From Dunaliella salina (taxonomy: Eukaryota > Chlorophyta > Chlorophyceae > Chlamydomonadales > Dunaliellaceae), in contig MU069456.1 in the NCBI GenBank assembly GCA_002284615.2, positions 426,880-458,396 on the forward strand: DNA of 31,517 bases, in the 5' to 3' direction. Position 1 is the stretch's first letter; every line of letters starts with the position of its first letter. Positions 10,203 to 20,959 of the stretch are shown piece by piece. The notes under the pieces were generated by a model. The model did no database searches, was not told the origin of the DNA, and saw only the letters and a list, made by a program, of their open reading frames with translations. Position numbers and translations under genes: made by a program.

Positions 10203-13200
10203 CTAAACTCAACAGTGTTCAGGTCCCAAACTCCATTCCCTCCACATCCATTAAACCAATCTGGATTGTTCAGGACTGTGTTTGGGGGTGACCCAGCAAA
10301 GGCGGGCAGGTATACTCGGTATCCCCACCTGGAAAGAAATAGGAAACAAGGCACACGTTTACACGCCCAGATCTGCAGGCTTGTAGCGCGTCTTTTGAGA
10401 GCCCTAGAGAGCCAAGGACGGGGGGGGCTCAGGGGGCCCACCAGTAAGAAAGGTAAACAAAAGTTTATGCAAAAGCCAGAGGCTGCGTGCATTAAGGGGA
10501 AAACCCCTAAGTGGAGGGTTGGAGGCCTTACCAGTAATCGGAGCAGTATGGGCGGCAGTTGGGCTGGAACATGATAGGCTTGAGGCTCGTAAAACGGATT
10601 GACTTGCAACTGCCCTGCAGGAAAAAGGTCCAATATGGGCATTGGTCAGTGATAACCAAGCTGTGGTGGTTGCTGGTGTTGTACAGCACACTCTAAAAGC
10701 CTGTAGCCCAAGCAAAAATGAATACTTGCCTTGTCCCCAGAAATTGAAACTGCTACCTCTGGGATGTTTGCCAATTCACCATAGTCCCCGATTTCACCAA
10801 CATATGTCCAGAATTCTAGGGCCACAGTCTTCTGGAAAACGCCATTCCATGCCTTGAGGGCAAATGCACCCTGCAATCGGAGAAAGGAATGACTGGGGGT
10901 GATACAAAGGCTTCCTGATCAACACCTTATTCTTGTGTCCTGGTGGCAGATCCCGTCAATAATTGATCACTTTACTTGTAGACAAACTTGATAGCATACT
11001 CGTTGTGTCATCGAGCATGTCTCTTGCTGTCAATAATTAGTCGCTATGTCACAAGGACTGCAGCAAGGTAAGCACTGCATTGTGCACTGCCCACAAATTC
11101 AAAGTTGGTAACCTTGTCACACAAGCTTACCCCGCCTTGGACAGATGCACATATGCCAGCACCTCCCAGCATGCCCTTCTGTTTGCTCTGATCCAACGGC
11201 TGCATCGAGGCAGACCAGCTAACGTCTTTGAACCCATTCTGAATCCAGCCATCGTTGAAAATCACACGGGGCACAATGTCTTTGCTTCTCAATTCAGGCC
11301 AGTCCCGTGTCCGCCGCTTAGCATCTGTAAGAGTTTGGGAAACCCTGTGTTCGCTCAATTTCAATACAACAATGTCATAACAATGTAGGGGCATGTAGAA
11401 AAGCACTTGAAGATGCTGTCAAACAACGCATCAGGACAATGCTGCATGCCCTACCAGAGGGAGGATTCTTTGGGTTGCCCTCTGATGGGTTATCGATCCA
11501 AGCCTGCAGAAAGGATACCAGTGCAAGGTCACTTGCCCTGGAGAAAAGGGTAGAAGCAGCCACCAAGCGTTCTTATCTTTTGCTTGCTGCAACGGATGAG
11601 CTGGGACGCCTTTAAGGCGAGCAAAATCCAAAGTAATGATGCAACACACAGCAGCTATAGCCAAAGGTGATCAATCCACAAAAGAAGGCAAGCAATCCAC
11701 TGTAAAGTTCACAAGGAAGCAAAAAGACGAGCAATCCACATGAGATGAAGGCAGCAACCATGGCAAGCCTTCAAGGAAAGAGGAGGGAAAGAGGGGAGGA
11801 GGGCCTCACCTGCTTCTCAGGCTGGTGGTCGCAGGGGACAGCACGGTACTCCAGCTTGATGACACCCCATCTGAGCTCAGCGAGCTTCTCAAAGGCCCTG
11901 CATGGGGTGCAGAAGCAGATGGCAATTTGCGTATTTGCCGCTCCTTGCCCATGAAGGCCTGTTACATGCTCCATCTGTAGCACGACTGGGAACAATATAA
12001 AATTCACAACAGAAGCTCACCACTTTGAAAGGTCCAGATGATCAACGTCACCTGCAAATGGAGGTTTTCAAAGGGGGGTTACATCAGGGGATGAAGTACC
12101 ACAGCAAAGAGGAAGCTGGGGCACATGCCATACATCTCCCCTGTTAGCGTCCCTGTTTCACAAGATCTGCAGATGCTCCTTCTGCTACTTTGATCACTTA
12201 CCGCAGCACCAACGCCTATCTGCAAAAATAAAAAAGCAGGAGTCAAGTCAGAAATGTCACAGCCATGGCCAGGAAAACAACAAAAAGCTTCTTTCAGAGC
12301 TTTTGGAGATAAACTTTTTGCAAATGCGGCCTACGGCTTCAATGCAAGTTCAGCAGATGTTTTTTTTAAATTCCCTTGCAGACCCTGTAAGGATGCAAAC
12401 TCACTTGAATACCAAATTGCTAACAAAGGCAACAAACTTACTTGATTTCTCGTTGGGTGGGTAGGTGCACCGGCACGTGTCGACAGATCTCACAACCACA
12501 GATGCTGATTCATCATGGCATACATAACTGCGGTCAAAACTTTCTCCATGCGAATCCTGCAAGAATGCAGGTAGAAAGGTGGGGAAGAAGGAAGGTGATG
12601 CAGAACATGTGAACAGCAGAAATAGCACTGTGACGTGGCGTTTAGCTAAGCCAGAAGAATTCAATGATTATAAATACCTGCGTCCACCCATTTTTGCAGC
12701 GAACCTCCCAGCAGCCCCTGCATGATGCGGAGGAGATAGGTATACCAGTGAATGCGTGGTGTGTTGGTGGCCTTGCACGAACCAATGGGCACTCAATGCA
12801 AAACACCAGGGAAACCATTCTCCCCAGTTAACTGCAATGTTGCACTCGAGTTGGGGCATGTAGAAAGGTTGCACATGTCAGCTCCTGTAGTATATACTCC
12901 ATTGTTTAAAAAGAGGAAGCTCCTAAAGTATATACTCCAATGTTTAAAAAAGAGGAAGCTCCTGAAGTGTACACTCTATTGTTGAAAAAGAGGAACGGAA
13001 TGCAGTGCCTGAGGGGGATATGCATGTGCAACTTTCTCATCTACATAATGCAAAACCTTGTGAATCAAGTTCATCATCAAAGTTCTCTAATGACAAGGGT
13101 GGCACAAGAGGAAAGGTGTGAGCCAAAAGTGAATCACCTTGCCAAGGTGATTGGCTTGTTCATAATTAGCTGCATTCCCATTCAGATGGGCATGGGGTCG

Positions 13201-14587
13201 GTAACGGAAAGTGAACATACTTATCAAAAGGAACACAATATCCATACAAAATTGTAATTGAAGGTACTTTTGATGTGTGTCTGTCAAAAAAGGTGGTGCA
13301 CAGGTTGCACCAACAGACTTACCCACAGCTCCCTACATACTCAGGGTGGACATCGGCCAAAGCTGCATTGATGCAAAACCACGGAGGTGCATGTGTAAGC
13401 GCTGATGCATGTTGCAAGAAAGAGGGTCTAGGTATACAGAAGTAATGTCAAGTAAGCCATGCAATGTTCCTCCTCAAGGCTAGAAACAGGAAGAAATGCA
13501 TGAGTTAAGAAAGTGAGGAGGACTCATAGCTCATCGTCAAACCACTGGAAAGAGGAGAAAAGGGAAGTCTGCGCAAGCCAAAGGGTGTGTGCATTAAGGA
13601 AACGTTTCCTAACTAGCAAGCAAGCAGAGGTCTCAACAAAGGGCCCTCAAACCTACACTAGAGCAGCTAGCCTAGGTGAAAGCCAGACACACAGAGCATC
13701 CAATGCTCAAAGGGTGCAGGTTGCTTGATTCAAGAAAGGGTGCTCACCAACAACATCCCAGCCTGTGCCCTCATCTTTCCAAAGGTAGTCATAGTCACAA
13801 CCTCCAATGTGGATGGGCCAGTCTGGTGGGGGTCATGGGAAGGGCGGGTATGATGGGATGTTGAACTGCAATGGCAAATCTGCCTCAAAGGCTGGCCATC
13901 TGTAGGCAATGCTGCTTGCATTCCTCATGCCTGAGGATTGAGATGCTCATCTAGCAGAGATGGAGCCTATGGTTGCCTTGATCCTCTATGCACATCAAGA
14001 TGAAGCTGGTTCACAGCGAAATACTGGCCTTCCTTGTAGCAGTTACCACAGAAGGATGACATGGCAGTGAAAAAAGCTGCCAGCTAGAGTGTGCAAGGAT
14101 GCAGGCACAGCTGGAAGTAGAGATACCAAAGCTTTGAAGCCTTTTTGTCATTCCTGCACACCTTCTTCACCAAAATAGGTTGCGCGACCCTGCAGAATGC
14201 ACACTGAAAGTCAATAGTTTCCTTCAGCTTCCTATGCACCCCCTATCCTACAACAAGAAGTGCACCAGCATAGCTAGGGACTATGCAGCTTAGCCCAAAA
14301 ACCTCTGGCTAAAGGCTTGCAAGCATGATGCAAGTAGGTGTACATGCGATGAAATGCAAGCAAAAGACCTCACCAGGCCTGATAACCAGGCTGGCCCCCT
14401 ACCCCTCCACCCCAGCACAGAAAGACCGCACCTCTTTCCATTTCCAATCAAAAGAGCTCTTGAAGGCCCCAACAGGGCCGTGCTCCTGGGCCTGTATGAA
14501 GGCAAGCTGACAGCCAAAGACAAATGCTGCGAGCAGGCTCTGAGACCGCGCTGTGTGGCAGCTCTGGGGGCATTTCAGGGTGAGCAT
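10203..14587 (-). CDS. Expansin-family secreted protein with novel C-terminal domain, gene B
   Basis: Fourteen exons in coding order: 14587-14432, 14189-14162, 13822-13748, 13362-13323, 12717-12678, 12556-12442, 12219-12202, 12051-12021, 11897-11810, 11503-11455, 11324-11131, 10870-10730, 10614-10532, 10328-10203. They splice in frame to 394 residues; the last exon has a clean GTAAGT donor, so a short terminal exon is missing. The signal peptide is about residues 17-34. The expansin domain (53-197) has GRATYFG, IHIGGCDYDYLWKDEGTGWD, HPEYVGSCGGCWEVRC, VDTCRCTYPPN, RRWCCGDVDHLDLSKW and ELRWGVIKLEYRAVPC. After a linker (WIDNPSEGNPKNPPSGD), residues 215-394 form a second domain with VIFNDGWIQNGF, LGGAGICASV, TVALEFWTYVGEIG, VAVSISGDKGSCKSIRF, RVYLPAFAG and WFNGCGGNGVWDLNTVEF. 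This looks like a beta-sandwich carbohydrate-binding fold rather than CBM63, by inference. Intron 12 uses a GC donor. The role is wall loosening at the cell surface. Confidence 0.9.
10440..10531 (-). repeat. Element-B-type tail sequence in gene B intron 13
   Basis: On the minus strand this reads GTAAGGCCTCCAACCC, TTAGGGGTTTTCCCCTTAA, TGCACGCAGCCTCTGGC and TGCATAAACTTTTG, parallel to GTGAGGCCTCTAAC ... CCCTTAATGCACGCGGCC after element B (23146-23210). AGGGGTTTTCCCCT can form a small hairpin. The repeat starts exactly at the splice donor of exon 13. Confidence 0.7.
12890..12995. repeat. Tandem repeat in gene B intron 5, 38-39 bp x ~2.7
   Basis: Units start at 12890, 12928 and 12967 (GTATATACTCCATTGTTTAA then AAGAGGAAGCTCCT). 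It lies within intron 5 (12718-13322) and has no role that can be read from sequence. Confidence 0.85.
13555..13680 (-). repeat. Element-B-type tail sequence in gene B intron 3
   Basis: Minus-strand landmarks are GAGGGCCC, GAGACCTCTGC, GTTAGGAAACGTTTCCTTAA, TGCACACACCCTTTGGCTTG and GCGCAGACTTCCCTTTTC. They follow the same order as the tail after the plus element B copy (GAGGGCC, GAGGCCTCT, GTTAGG, CCTTAATGCACGCGGCCTTT, GCTTGCATAGACTTTTC). No ORF. Confidence 0.7.
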
Positions 14588-15045
14588 TGGCTTCTGCTGA
14601 GGAGTTCACGGCGTGTGCCGAGCTGTTGGACGCAAAGCACCAAAAAAAGCTATAACACCGCCAGGTAACTGTGGCGGGGACACTGCATCTAAATAATAAT
14701 TGAAAATATCACTAAATCAATCGAGTGGAAAAAAGACTGTACCTGCACTTCCGGACTAGTCAGCGGAAATGCAGACCTTCAGTCGTTACCTGTAAACTAG
14801 AAAACGTCTTTCAAATAAACACTGTGTCAAAATTCTGCAGCCTCAGGCCACCTGTAGGTTGCAAACGCTTCTTTCAATTACTGTGCATGGGTTGCACCGT
14901 CCAGGAACAAGAATGAAAAACTCCATGGCAATTTGAAAAAAATTGCATAATTTTGGTCGTTTCAGGCTCTGCGGCCTCTTATTAGCTAACGTGGCATGTG
15001 CCCTCAGCGGTCTAACTGCCTCAGCTTGAAGCAGAATCCTCATCG
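14588..15045. other. 5' flank of expansin gene B
   Basis: By position this holds the promoter of gene B. I see no clear TATA element or other regulatory motif, and no other gene. Confidence 0.3.
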
Positions 15046-15067
15046 CCCCCCCCCCCCCCCCCCCCCC
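15046..15067. repeat. poly(C) tract of 22
   Basis: A pure C homopolymer of 22 bases (G on the minus strand). Its length is prone to assembly or sequencing error. Confidence 0.95.
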
Positions 15068-15550
15068 AACCCCACCTTACCCCAAATCAAGCTTACACTT
15101 TACACTTGCAAAAATTCAGTAACCAGCGAGGCCTAGAAGTCCTGGAAGTTTTTCTCTTTATAGGCAGGAACTTGAGGTAACAGTTTACAGTTGACAATTG
15201 ACTCTCAGAGACTTCTTAGAAGTAAAAGAAATTGAGACAGGGCATGAAGAAAATCCAATTAGGAAGCAGAGGGAGTTATTGAATGACTCCAGGAAAAGGT
15301 TTTGAATGTGCCAAAACAACAATTTACCCAGCACCTGGTATGCAATTTGGTTTTCACCCTGGTAGGAGAAGTCTGCATCCACTCTTCAATTTGAGGCACT
15401 TAAAAATGCCACAGAAAAGCTAAAACCACAGCAATCGTCTTGACTGCATGCTGCCTTCATAGGCTTCTCTCAAGCTTGTGGTACTCTACCTTGCAGTAAA
15501 AATCTACGCTGGACAGTATTAATGACATGGGCAGAGATATAAGTGAAGGT
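15068..15550. other. Intergenic stretch, nothing recognised
   Basis: No supported gene or repeat. It leads into LINE-derived sequence starting near 15555. Confidence 0.35.
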
Positions 15551-15554
15551 ATAA

Positions 15555-16830
15555 GCGGAGGTCATGCACTTCAATAGGTCGTGTTCTTCTCTGCCTACTT
15601 TTATGTATGGAGACGGAGCTCTTCTTGAAGAAGACCAGTTTAAGTACCTTGGTATGCTTGTTGACAAGCACATGAATCTGAAGATGTCAGACGAGCATGC
15701 TGTGCGCCCTTACATGGCTGCTTAGCAAAGGATCAAGGAGTTCGTGCATGCACATGGTCTGAGGAATAGGCCACACGCTCTGATTTGGCTCTCCAAGGTG
15801 TGTAGCATTCCGGCTGGAATGCATGCGTGCCTAGCGTGAGGTACTGAATACGAGAAGGCAGTGAGTTCAGAAGCCAATTGCAGAAAAGGCAATTATGCTC
15901 TTTCAGGCGTTTTCCAGGTGTGAAGAGTTGTGCCACAAACTGGCCAATACTGGGAGATAATTGGCCACACTGAGAGAGCGTGGCCAAGAGTCTTTGCAAT
16001 TCTATAGGTTAAGGGTCACTGTAAAGTTTTCCAACAGTATGCTTGATTCAAACAGTAAGACATTACGTAGAGTGTTAGAAGCGGGTTTGCTCCTTGCTAA
16101 TAGGGAAGAGTCTTGTTGGTCTGTACACGTGCCTACAGCCTTTACTGGCATGCGCCATGAGGATATGTTTAAGCAGAAATGTGAGCGCTTCTAAGATCCC
16201 CGGTCAGAATTTCTGAGGGGATTTGAGATGCAGGCAGCAGAAGGTATGGAGGGAGGCGGATGCTCTAAGTCCCCAGAGGAGTGAACAGGAAAGCAGCAAC
16301 TTACCATCATTGGTGCGTAAAGGCCTCAAAATCAAACAACAAGTATACCCTTTTGTACCCCAACATTTTAATTTACAGATCTGGGTAAAGGATTCATGAG
16401 GAATGTGAGTAGGTTTAGGCTTTGTGCCCACTGCTAAAAGGTTGAACCCTGCAAATGGTTTCTGCAGGTGGTTCAAACATTTGTGACGAGTGTGAGTGTG
16501 CTGAAGTCCAGGACGAGAAACATGTCCTCTTGTATTGAAATTGCCTGGAGATGTGTGAGCTGCACAGGAAGGACTTGTTCATTTTTTTGTTACATGGTTT
16601 GTTCATTGATCTTTGCAAACCGTTGCATACTTTTGCAAAGCTCCCAAACTTTGTTGTTGTTGAACACTGACTTCATTCCTTTCTTGGCGAGCTACCACGT
16701 TTCGACTGATCCAGAGATCCACACTTTTCTTAATCAAGACTCGCACAAATTCACCTGCAAGGCAGCCACTTATATGTTGTCCTCATAACAGGCAGCTACC
16801 CCAAGGTCTGCTGCAGCTGCATGCCTCCAA
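15555..16830 (+). pseudogene. LINE-type reverse transcriptase, C-terminal half, heavily broken
   Basis: Recognisable pieces appear in order across several frames. EVMHFNRSCSSLPTFMYGDG and FKYLGMLVDKHMNLKMSDEH (15560-15720) are typical of the region just after the RT active site. RIKEFVHAHGLRNRPHALIW and SIPAGMHACLA follow. Next come ESLQFYRLRVTVKFSNSMLD and EAGLLLANREESCWSVHVPT (15990-16195), then VWREADALSPQRSEQE (about 16240). Last is the zinc-binding end CDECECAEVQDEKHVLLY (about 16480-16540). Frequent stops and frame changes make it a dead copy. The order matches non-LTR ORF2; the RT core itself is not in this fragment. Confidence 0.75.
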
Positions 16831-17004
16831 CCTGAGGGAGTTTGAACCACGAACAACAAAATTCCTAACCAGAGCAAGATTTGCTCAAAATGTTACATTG
16901 TTTCAATCCCACGGTACTTCCTGCTCGGCAAGGAGAGTCCAATAAGCCTCTGGGTAAGCCTTCCTGCCATCTGGGAGTAGTCAAGTACTTGGGCCGATGG
17001 ATGA

Positions 17005-17165
17005 AGCAAGAAAAGACAAGGAAGAATTATGTAGGCAGAGAGTCGCGCCCTACATCAATTACGGAAAAGGAGACACATTGGCTCATAAAGAGCCGTGAGT
17101 CCCCTCCACCACAAGAAATGAGCCAAGACAGGCTAATGTGGGTCTGGAGAATTACTAGAAGCACT
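17005..17165 (+). repeat. Dispersed repeat family C, copy 3 (within LINE debris)
   Basis: Carries TATGTAGGCAGAGAGTCGCG, CCCTACATCAATTACGGAAA, AGGAGACACATTGGCTCATA, GAGCCGTGAGTCCCCTCC and ACCACAAG, then GGTCTGGAGAATTACTAGAA as in copy 1. GGCTC-ATAAA-GAGCC forms a hairpin. It is embedded between two reverse-transcriptase fragments. Confidence 0.65.
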
Positions 17166-17219
17166 TGTCTCCAGAATCTGGCTGTGGGAAGTACTCTTGT
17201 TTTTAATAGCATAACGTAG

Positions 17220-18000
17220 AAACGAGTTTATGGGCGTATTGAACAGAATGGGCATGAAGTTGTTGAGCAAGCTTTGTGTCGCGTTAGTGATCCAGTCCTT
17301 GTCGTTCAAATTGCTACATTGTGTGCTCAGTATAAATAGTTCCACCAACACCCAGGAAAATAGGTTTAATTGTTTTAGATTTGGCGCTTATAACTTAACA
17401 AAGGTCTGCGTGCTGATGCTTAGCCGCGTTCAATTGATGCTCTGGCCTTGTGTCCTCACAGAACTTGATTTCTATTGGGTGCACATGGCGTTCGTTTGCA
17501 TGAACTTTGTGGGGTTGCCTCACACAGCTAGTTCTTGTGGTCCTCCGCAAGGATATGCGCTAAGCGTGGTGTGAATGGATAGGAGAAAAACTGTTAGAAG
17601 TAGGCATTACAAGGGGTGATCAAATTAGCATCTGGTCGGCTTGAGTTGTGTCTTTTCCTCTCTTGAGGGTCACGAGGGAAAAAGAAGTAAGGTATAAGTC
17701 TGCTAGATGTGAAGGAGTTGGAGGTTGTTTTGAGCAAGTTTGAAATTGCTTCCTCTGTCTGTGTGGACCAGGCCTGCTCCCACAGGGCTTTTGCTGAGAG
17801 CTTTTGTATACAAGTGATTACATAATCATTCTGCCTGCAATGTTATGGCGTTCAGTTTTCATGTTGGAGATGATATGGTTCTGGCAGCCTGAGAGCATGT
17901 GGAGTGCGCTATCCAATTGATGGCAGCCTGGGAGAGGGCGTGTTGGTCAGTAGACCTTTTAAAACGCACTGCAAGTTTTTGATTGTATAGGGTGCCTTTG
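17220..18000 (+). pseudogene. LINE-type reverse transcriptase core fragment
   Basis: GPPQGYALSVV (about 17540-17572) corresponds to the QGxxLSP motif of reverse transcriptases. About 300 bases later VGDDMVLAA (about 17863-17890) corresponds to the catalytic (F/Y)ADD box with A replaced by G, followed by a stop and EHVECAIQLMAAWE. The earlier VVEQALCRVSDPVLVVQIAT may be the upstream linker. The frame is interrupted many times. It is a different copy from 15555-16830, because the RT core here lies downstream of a C-terminal part. Confidence 0.65.
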
Positions 18001-18139
18001 CGATACTGCAGGATGGTGCGCTTCATAGGTACAGAAATGTAGGGCATATTTCTGAAAGAATTGCTACTTTTTTATCTACATGCAGCAATAAGTTTTGAAA
18101 CAGTAGTAATCAGTATAAGTATAGTAACAGTAGTAATCT

Positions 18140-20640
18140 GTCTTACATTGGCATATCCAAGTTTGTGTTTAGTATGCTTGTGGAATTTGAGAGCATCTTG
18201 AAGATTGGGGAGGTAGGTGAGGTTGGGGGCAGGCAGGGGACCTGTAGATGTACTCACAGCATGCACTATTTTCTTCCTTGGCAAACCAAAAAATATGGGT
18301 GTATGGATTTCTGCCAGGACTGCACCGGGGATCTCGTTGTCTGCCGCGCTGTTTTTGGCTTGATTTGCCTGAGTTTTGCAATAGCATCTGCACATTCATT
18401 TCCAGCAATGCCAGCATGAGCCTTCACTCTGTAAAATTGAATGTTGGTATGAGAGTTGCTAATGAGAGATGGAATCATTTTAAGGATACCTTCTTGGATA
18501 TGCTTCAGGCGTTTCTCAGGGTAAAGAATTTGTTTACGTATTTGATTAAAAGAGGTGAGGCTGATGCAATGTTTGCATACTTGGTGATGATTGCAGCAGC
18601 AATTGCTGCCAATTCAAGTTATGGTTTTAGTAATCCCAGCACCGTTTGGTCCTACAAAGTTTTTGCTGTCAGTAAGCGGGCAGTATACGCCTGCCCCAAT
18701 TTCTTGCTTGCCATTCTGGACAAGGCAGCTGCCACCTGTGTATGCCCATGTTCTCCAATCAGCAACTTTGAGAGTTAGAATAGCACTGGATTGACTGGGC
18801 ACCAAGTCTGTATCTTGGACAGTAATGTGTGGATTTTTAGGGTGTTTGGAGACGTGTTGTTTGTCAAATGGGAGGCGTTCCAATTTATTGAAACCTGGCA
18901 TGTGAGCATGCATGGTATTTAGGACAGTGTGGCTGCTGACATTCCTCAGCTTCCACTCTGTGGCTTCTTTCGAATCTCCTTTCAGGCCCTTTAGCCAGTC
19001 TTTATTATGGCTGTTGAGATGAACTCGAGCTGCAGTGTTCCAATTAGCGAAGATACAAAGGTCCCAGGTATGCTGAGGTAGAGGTATCTCTTGGTTGGGG
19101 CAGGATTGAGGGGCACTGTAACCAAGTTTTTTGCGAGGTATGGTGCCAAGGTCATAACAGAGGTGGGGGTAGGCAGTGACAGGTTTGGTGTAGGGGTTGT
19201 TTATCATGTTCTTATTCCAAGCCAGATGGAACATAAATGTAGCAGTGGCTTCTGTGTTGAGAATGGCAGAGTAAATGGCCTGTTGCAAAGCCTGGATCAT
19301 AACTCCCTCACCATAAATGGGATGGTATAATGAGATACCTGGGAAAAAGGCATTATGCATGGCACCAAAAAGAGTGTCTCGGGAACAGGCACTCCAACAG
19401 TTCTGGTATTGCGGGTTGTGGTCTAGTGGGGAGGCCATACCTCTTTGGATACCAAAGCCCATTTTTGAAGGAAAGCATGAATGTGAGTTGGGAGGACTCG
19501 TGAAAAGGAGTCTTTAATCTTCTTGCTAGAGTACTTTCTTTCAAGCATGGATTTGTGGGAAAGGAGTCCTTGCAGCTCAGTGGCTGGGGCTGGTGTTATT
19601 TTCTCGTGCATGCCAGCAAGCTTGGCCCCATAAAAGGCCCTGAGGATTTTGAAGCGTTTTGGGGATATCATGCCAACACTTTTACCTGCGTACTATATAT
19701 GCAAGCCATGCACGCTGTGTATATTCTGGGAGGATTAGGGGTCAAGGAGTACGAGGGGAATGTACGTGGGATCCTATGTCAGAAGATGCTGGAAAAGGGG
19801 ATTGCTGATCCGCGTACTCCACAAGGTCAACCTCGTGCAGCCAATATTCGCATGAGCATGCAGGTTTTATGTCTGCTTGAGAGTTAGTGGGATTAGTAAA
19901 TGTGATTTCATTGCGCAATTCTGCATCCAATTTCTGCTGCCATATATTGGTTGCAATAGCTTTTTCAAACCCCTGTTTTTCAATGTTTAAGAGGGTAGCA
20001 TCTGCTATGGGTATAGAGAGATTAGGCTCGCTCTGTTGTGCTTTGAGCTTATCACACATCACAAACATGCATATCAGGAAATGGAGGCGCAAATGTATCA
20101 GTTTCATAGCTATAATGGTTATTGCATACTCGGCAGCAGGTGCACTCAACATCAGTGCGGGCAGCAGGTGAGATACTTTCATGCAGGAGGTTAGCTTGTT
20201 TGAATAATGGCAGGGCCCATTGTGCAATGATCACGGGTGCATAATGGGCGTGATATTGCACTTGGAGGTGGACGGGGGAGCTTGATTGTTCTCTCTTGTT
20301 CTCCGCGCAAATTCTCCAATAATCTACGTGAGTAAAACCCAAATCATGATAGAAGATAGAACTGACGGCATGGCTAGCAGTAGTTTCTTCGGCAAATGAT
20401 CTCTCTGTCTGTGTGGAGCAGTCGTTGCCTCTTTTTTCTGGGTCTGTTTATTTCAATACCTAACTGAGTAGGAGGCTGTGGATCAGTCTGAGTAGGAGAC
20501 TGAGTAGGAGGCTGAGCATCAGTCTGAGTAGGAGACTGAGTAGGAGGTTGAGGATCAGTCTGAGCAGGAGACTGAGTAGGAGGCTGAGGATCAGTCTGAG
20601 TAGGAGACTGAGTAGGAGGCTAAGGATCAGTCTGAGTAAA
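18140..20640 (-). pseudogene. Element B copy 1: Cys-rich region plus RNase H ORF, broken
   Basis: Read on the minus strand from 20640. A repeat of TDPQPPTQSPTQ comes first, then FTHVDYWRICAENKREQS, then ECTCCRVCNNHYSYE ... MHVCDV and CDKLK (a likely zinc-binding Cys cluster). LLNIEKQGFEKAIATNIWQQ and SCEYWLHEVDLVEYADQQSP follow. Next is a 282-codon open frame (19462-18614) with TFMFHLAWNKNMINNPYT, WDLCIFANWNTAARVHLNSH and RNase H start WRTWAYTGGSC. RNase H end FYRVKAHAGIAGNECADAIA is at about 18365-18430 and LTYLPNLQDALKFHKHTKHK at about 18150-18210. At least three frameshifts or stops separate these. RNase H degrades RNA in RNA/DNA hybrids; its first catalytic Asp (YTDGS) is Gly here. No RT domain was seen. 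The C-terminal nuclease module is missing from this copy. Confidence 0.7.
20463..20638 (-). repeat. 36-bp tandem repeat, ~5 units, within element B reading frame
   Basis: The plus-strand unit is CTGAGTAGGAGGCTGAGGAT + CAGTCTGAGTAGGAGA. On the minus strand it encodes the 12-residue Pro/Thr/Gln unit TDPQPPTQSPTQ. The period is a multiple of three and the unit stays open, so it was probably a coding linker near the N-terminus of element B. Confidence 0.85.
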
Positions 20641-20789
20641 TGACATTCATATATTCATGTAAATATGCATTTAGCCGAAAGAAAGTGTTTTGATAAGAAA
20701 CTAAGATTTATATTAAAACGATTTTTTAGAAAATCAGAAAAAAGGAATAAGTTTCAGTATTTTTGCAATTACCAGAAATTAGACAGCAA

Positions 20790-20840
20790 CGCAGCAACTC
20801 AGCAATTCAGCAACTCAGCAACTCAGCAACTCAGCAATCA
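20790..20840. repeat. 8-bp minisatellite (CAACTCAG)n
   Basis: About six units of CAACTCAG with one CAATTCAG variant, in an AT-rich stretch between the two element B copies. Confidence 0.85.
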
Positions 20841-20959
20841 TGTTGTGATAATCTTGTGCAAAAACGTTGTCTAAATTAAGCCATATTTATGTGATTTTAA
20901 TATGTGCTGTTGTATCACAAATTGGAAATTCTTAGGCTGTGCGGAATCTGAGTCTGTGT

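Noticed and set aside
17060..17115. Family C as a truncated tRNA (GGAGACA ... CTCCACCA)
   Set aside because: The acceptor stem does not pair properly and no T-arm or anticodon arm is present.
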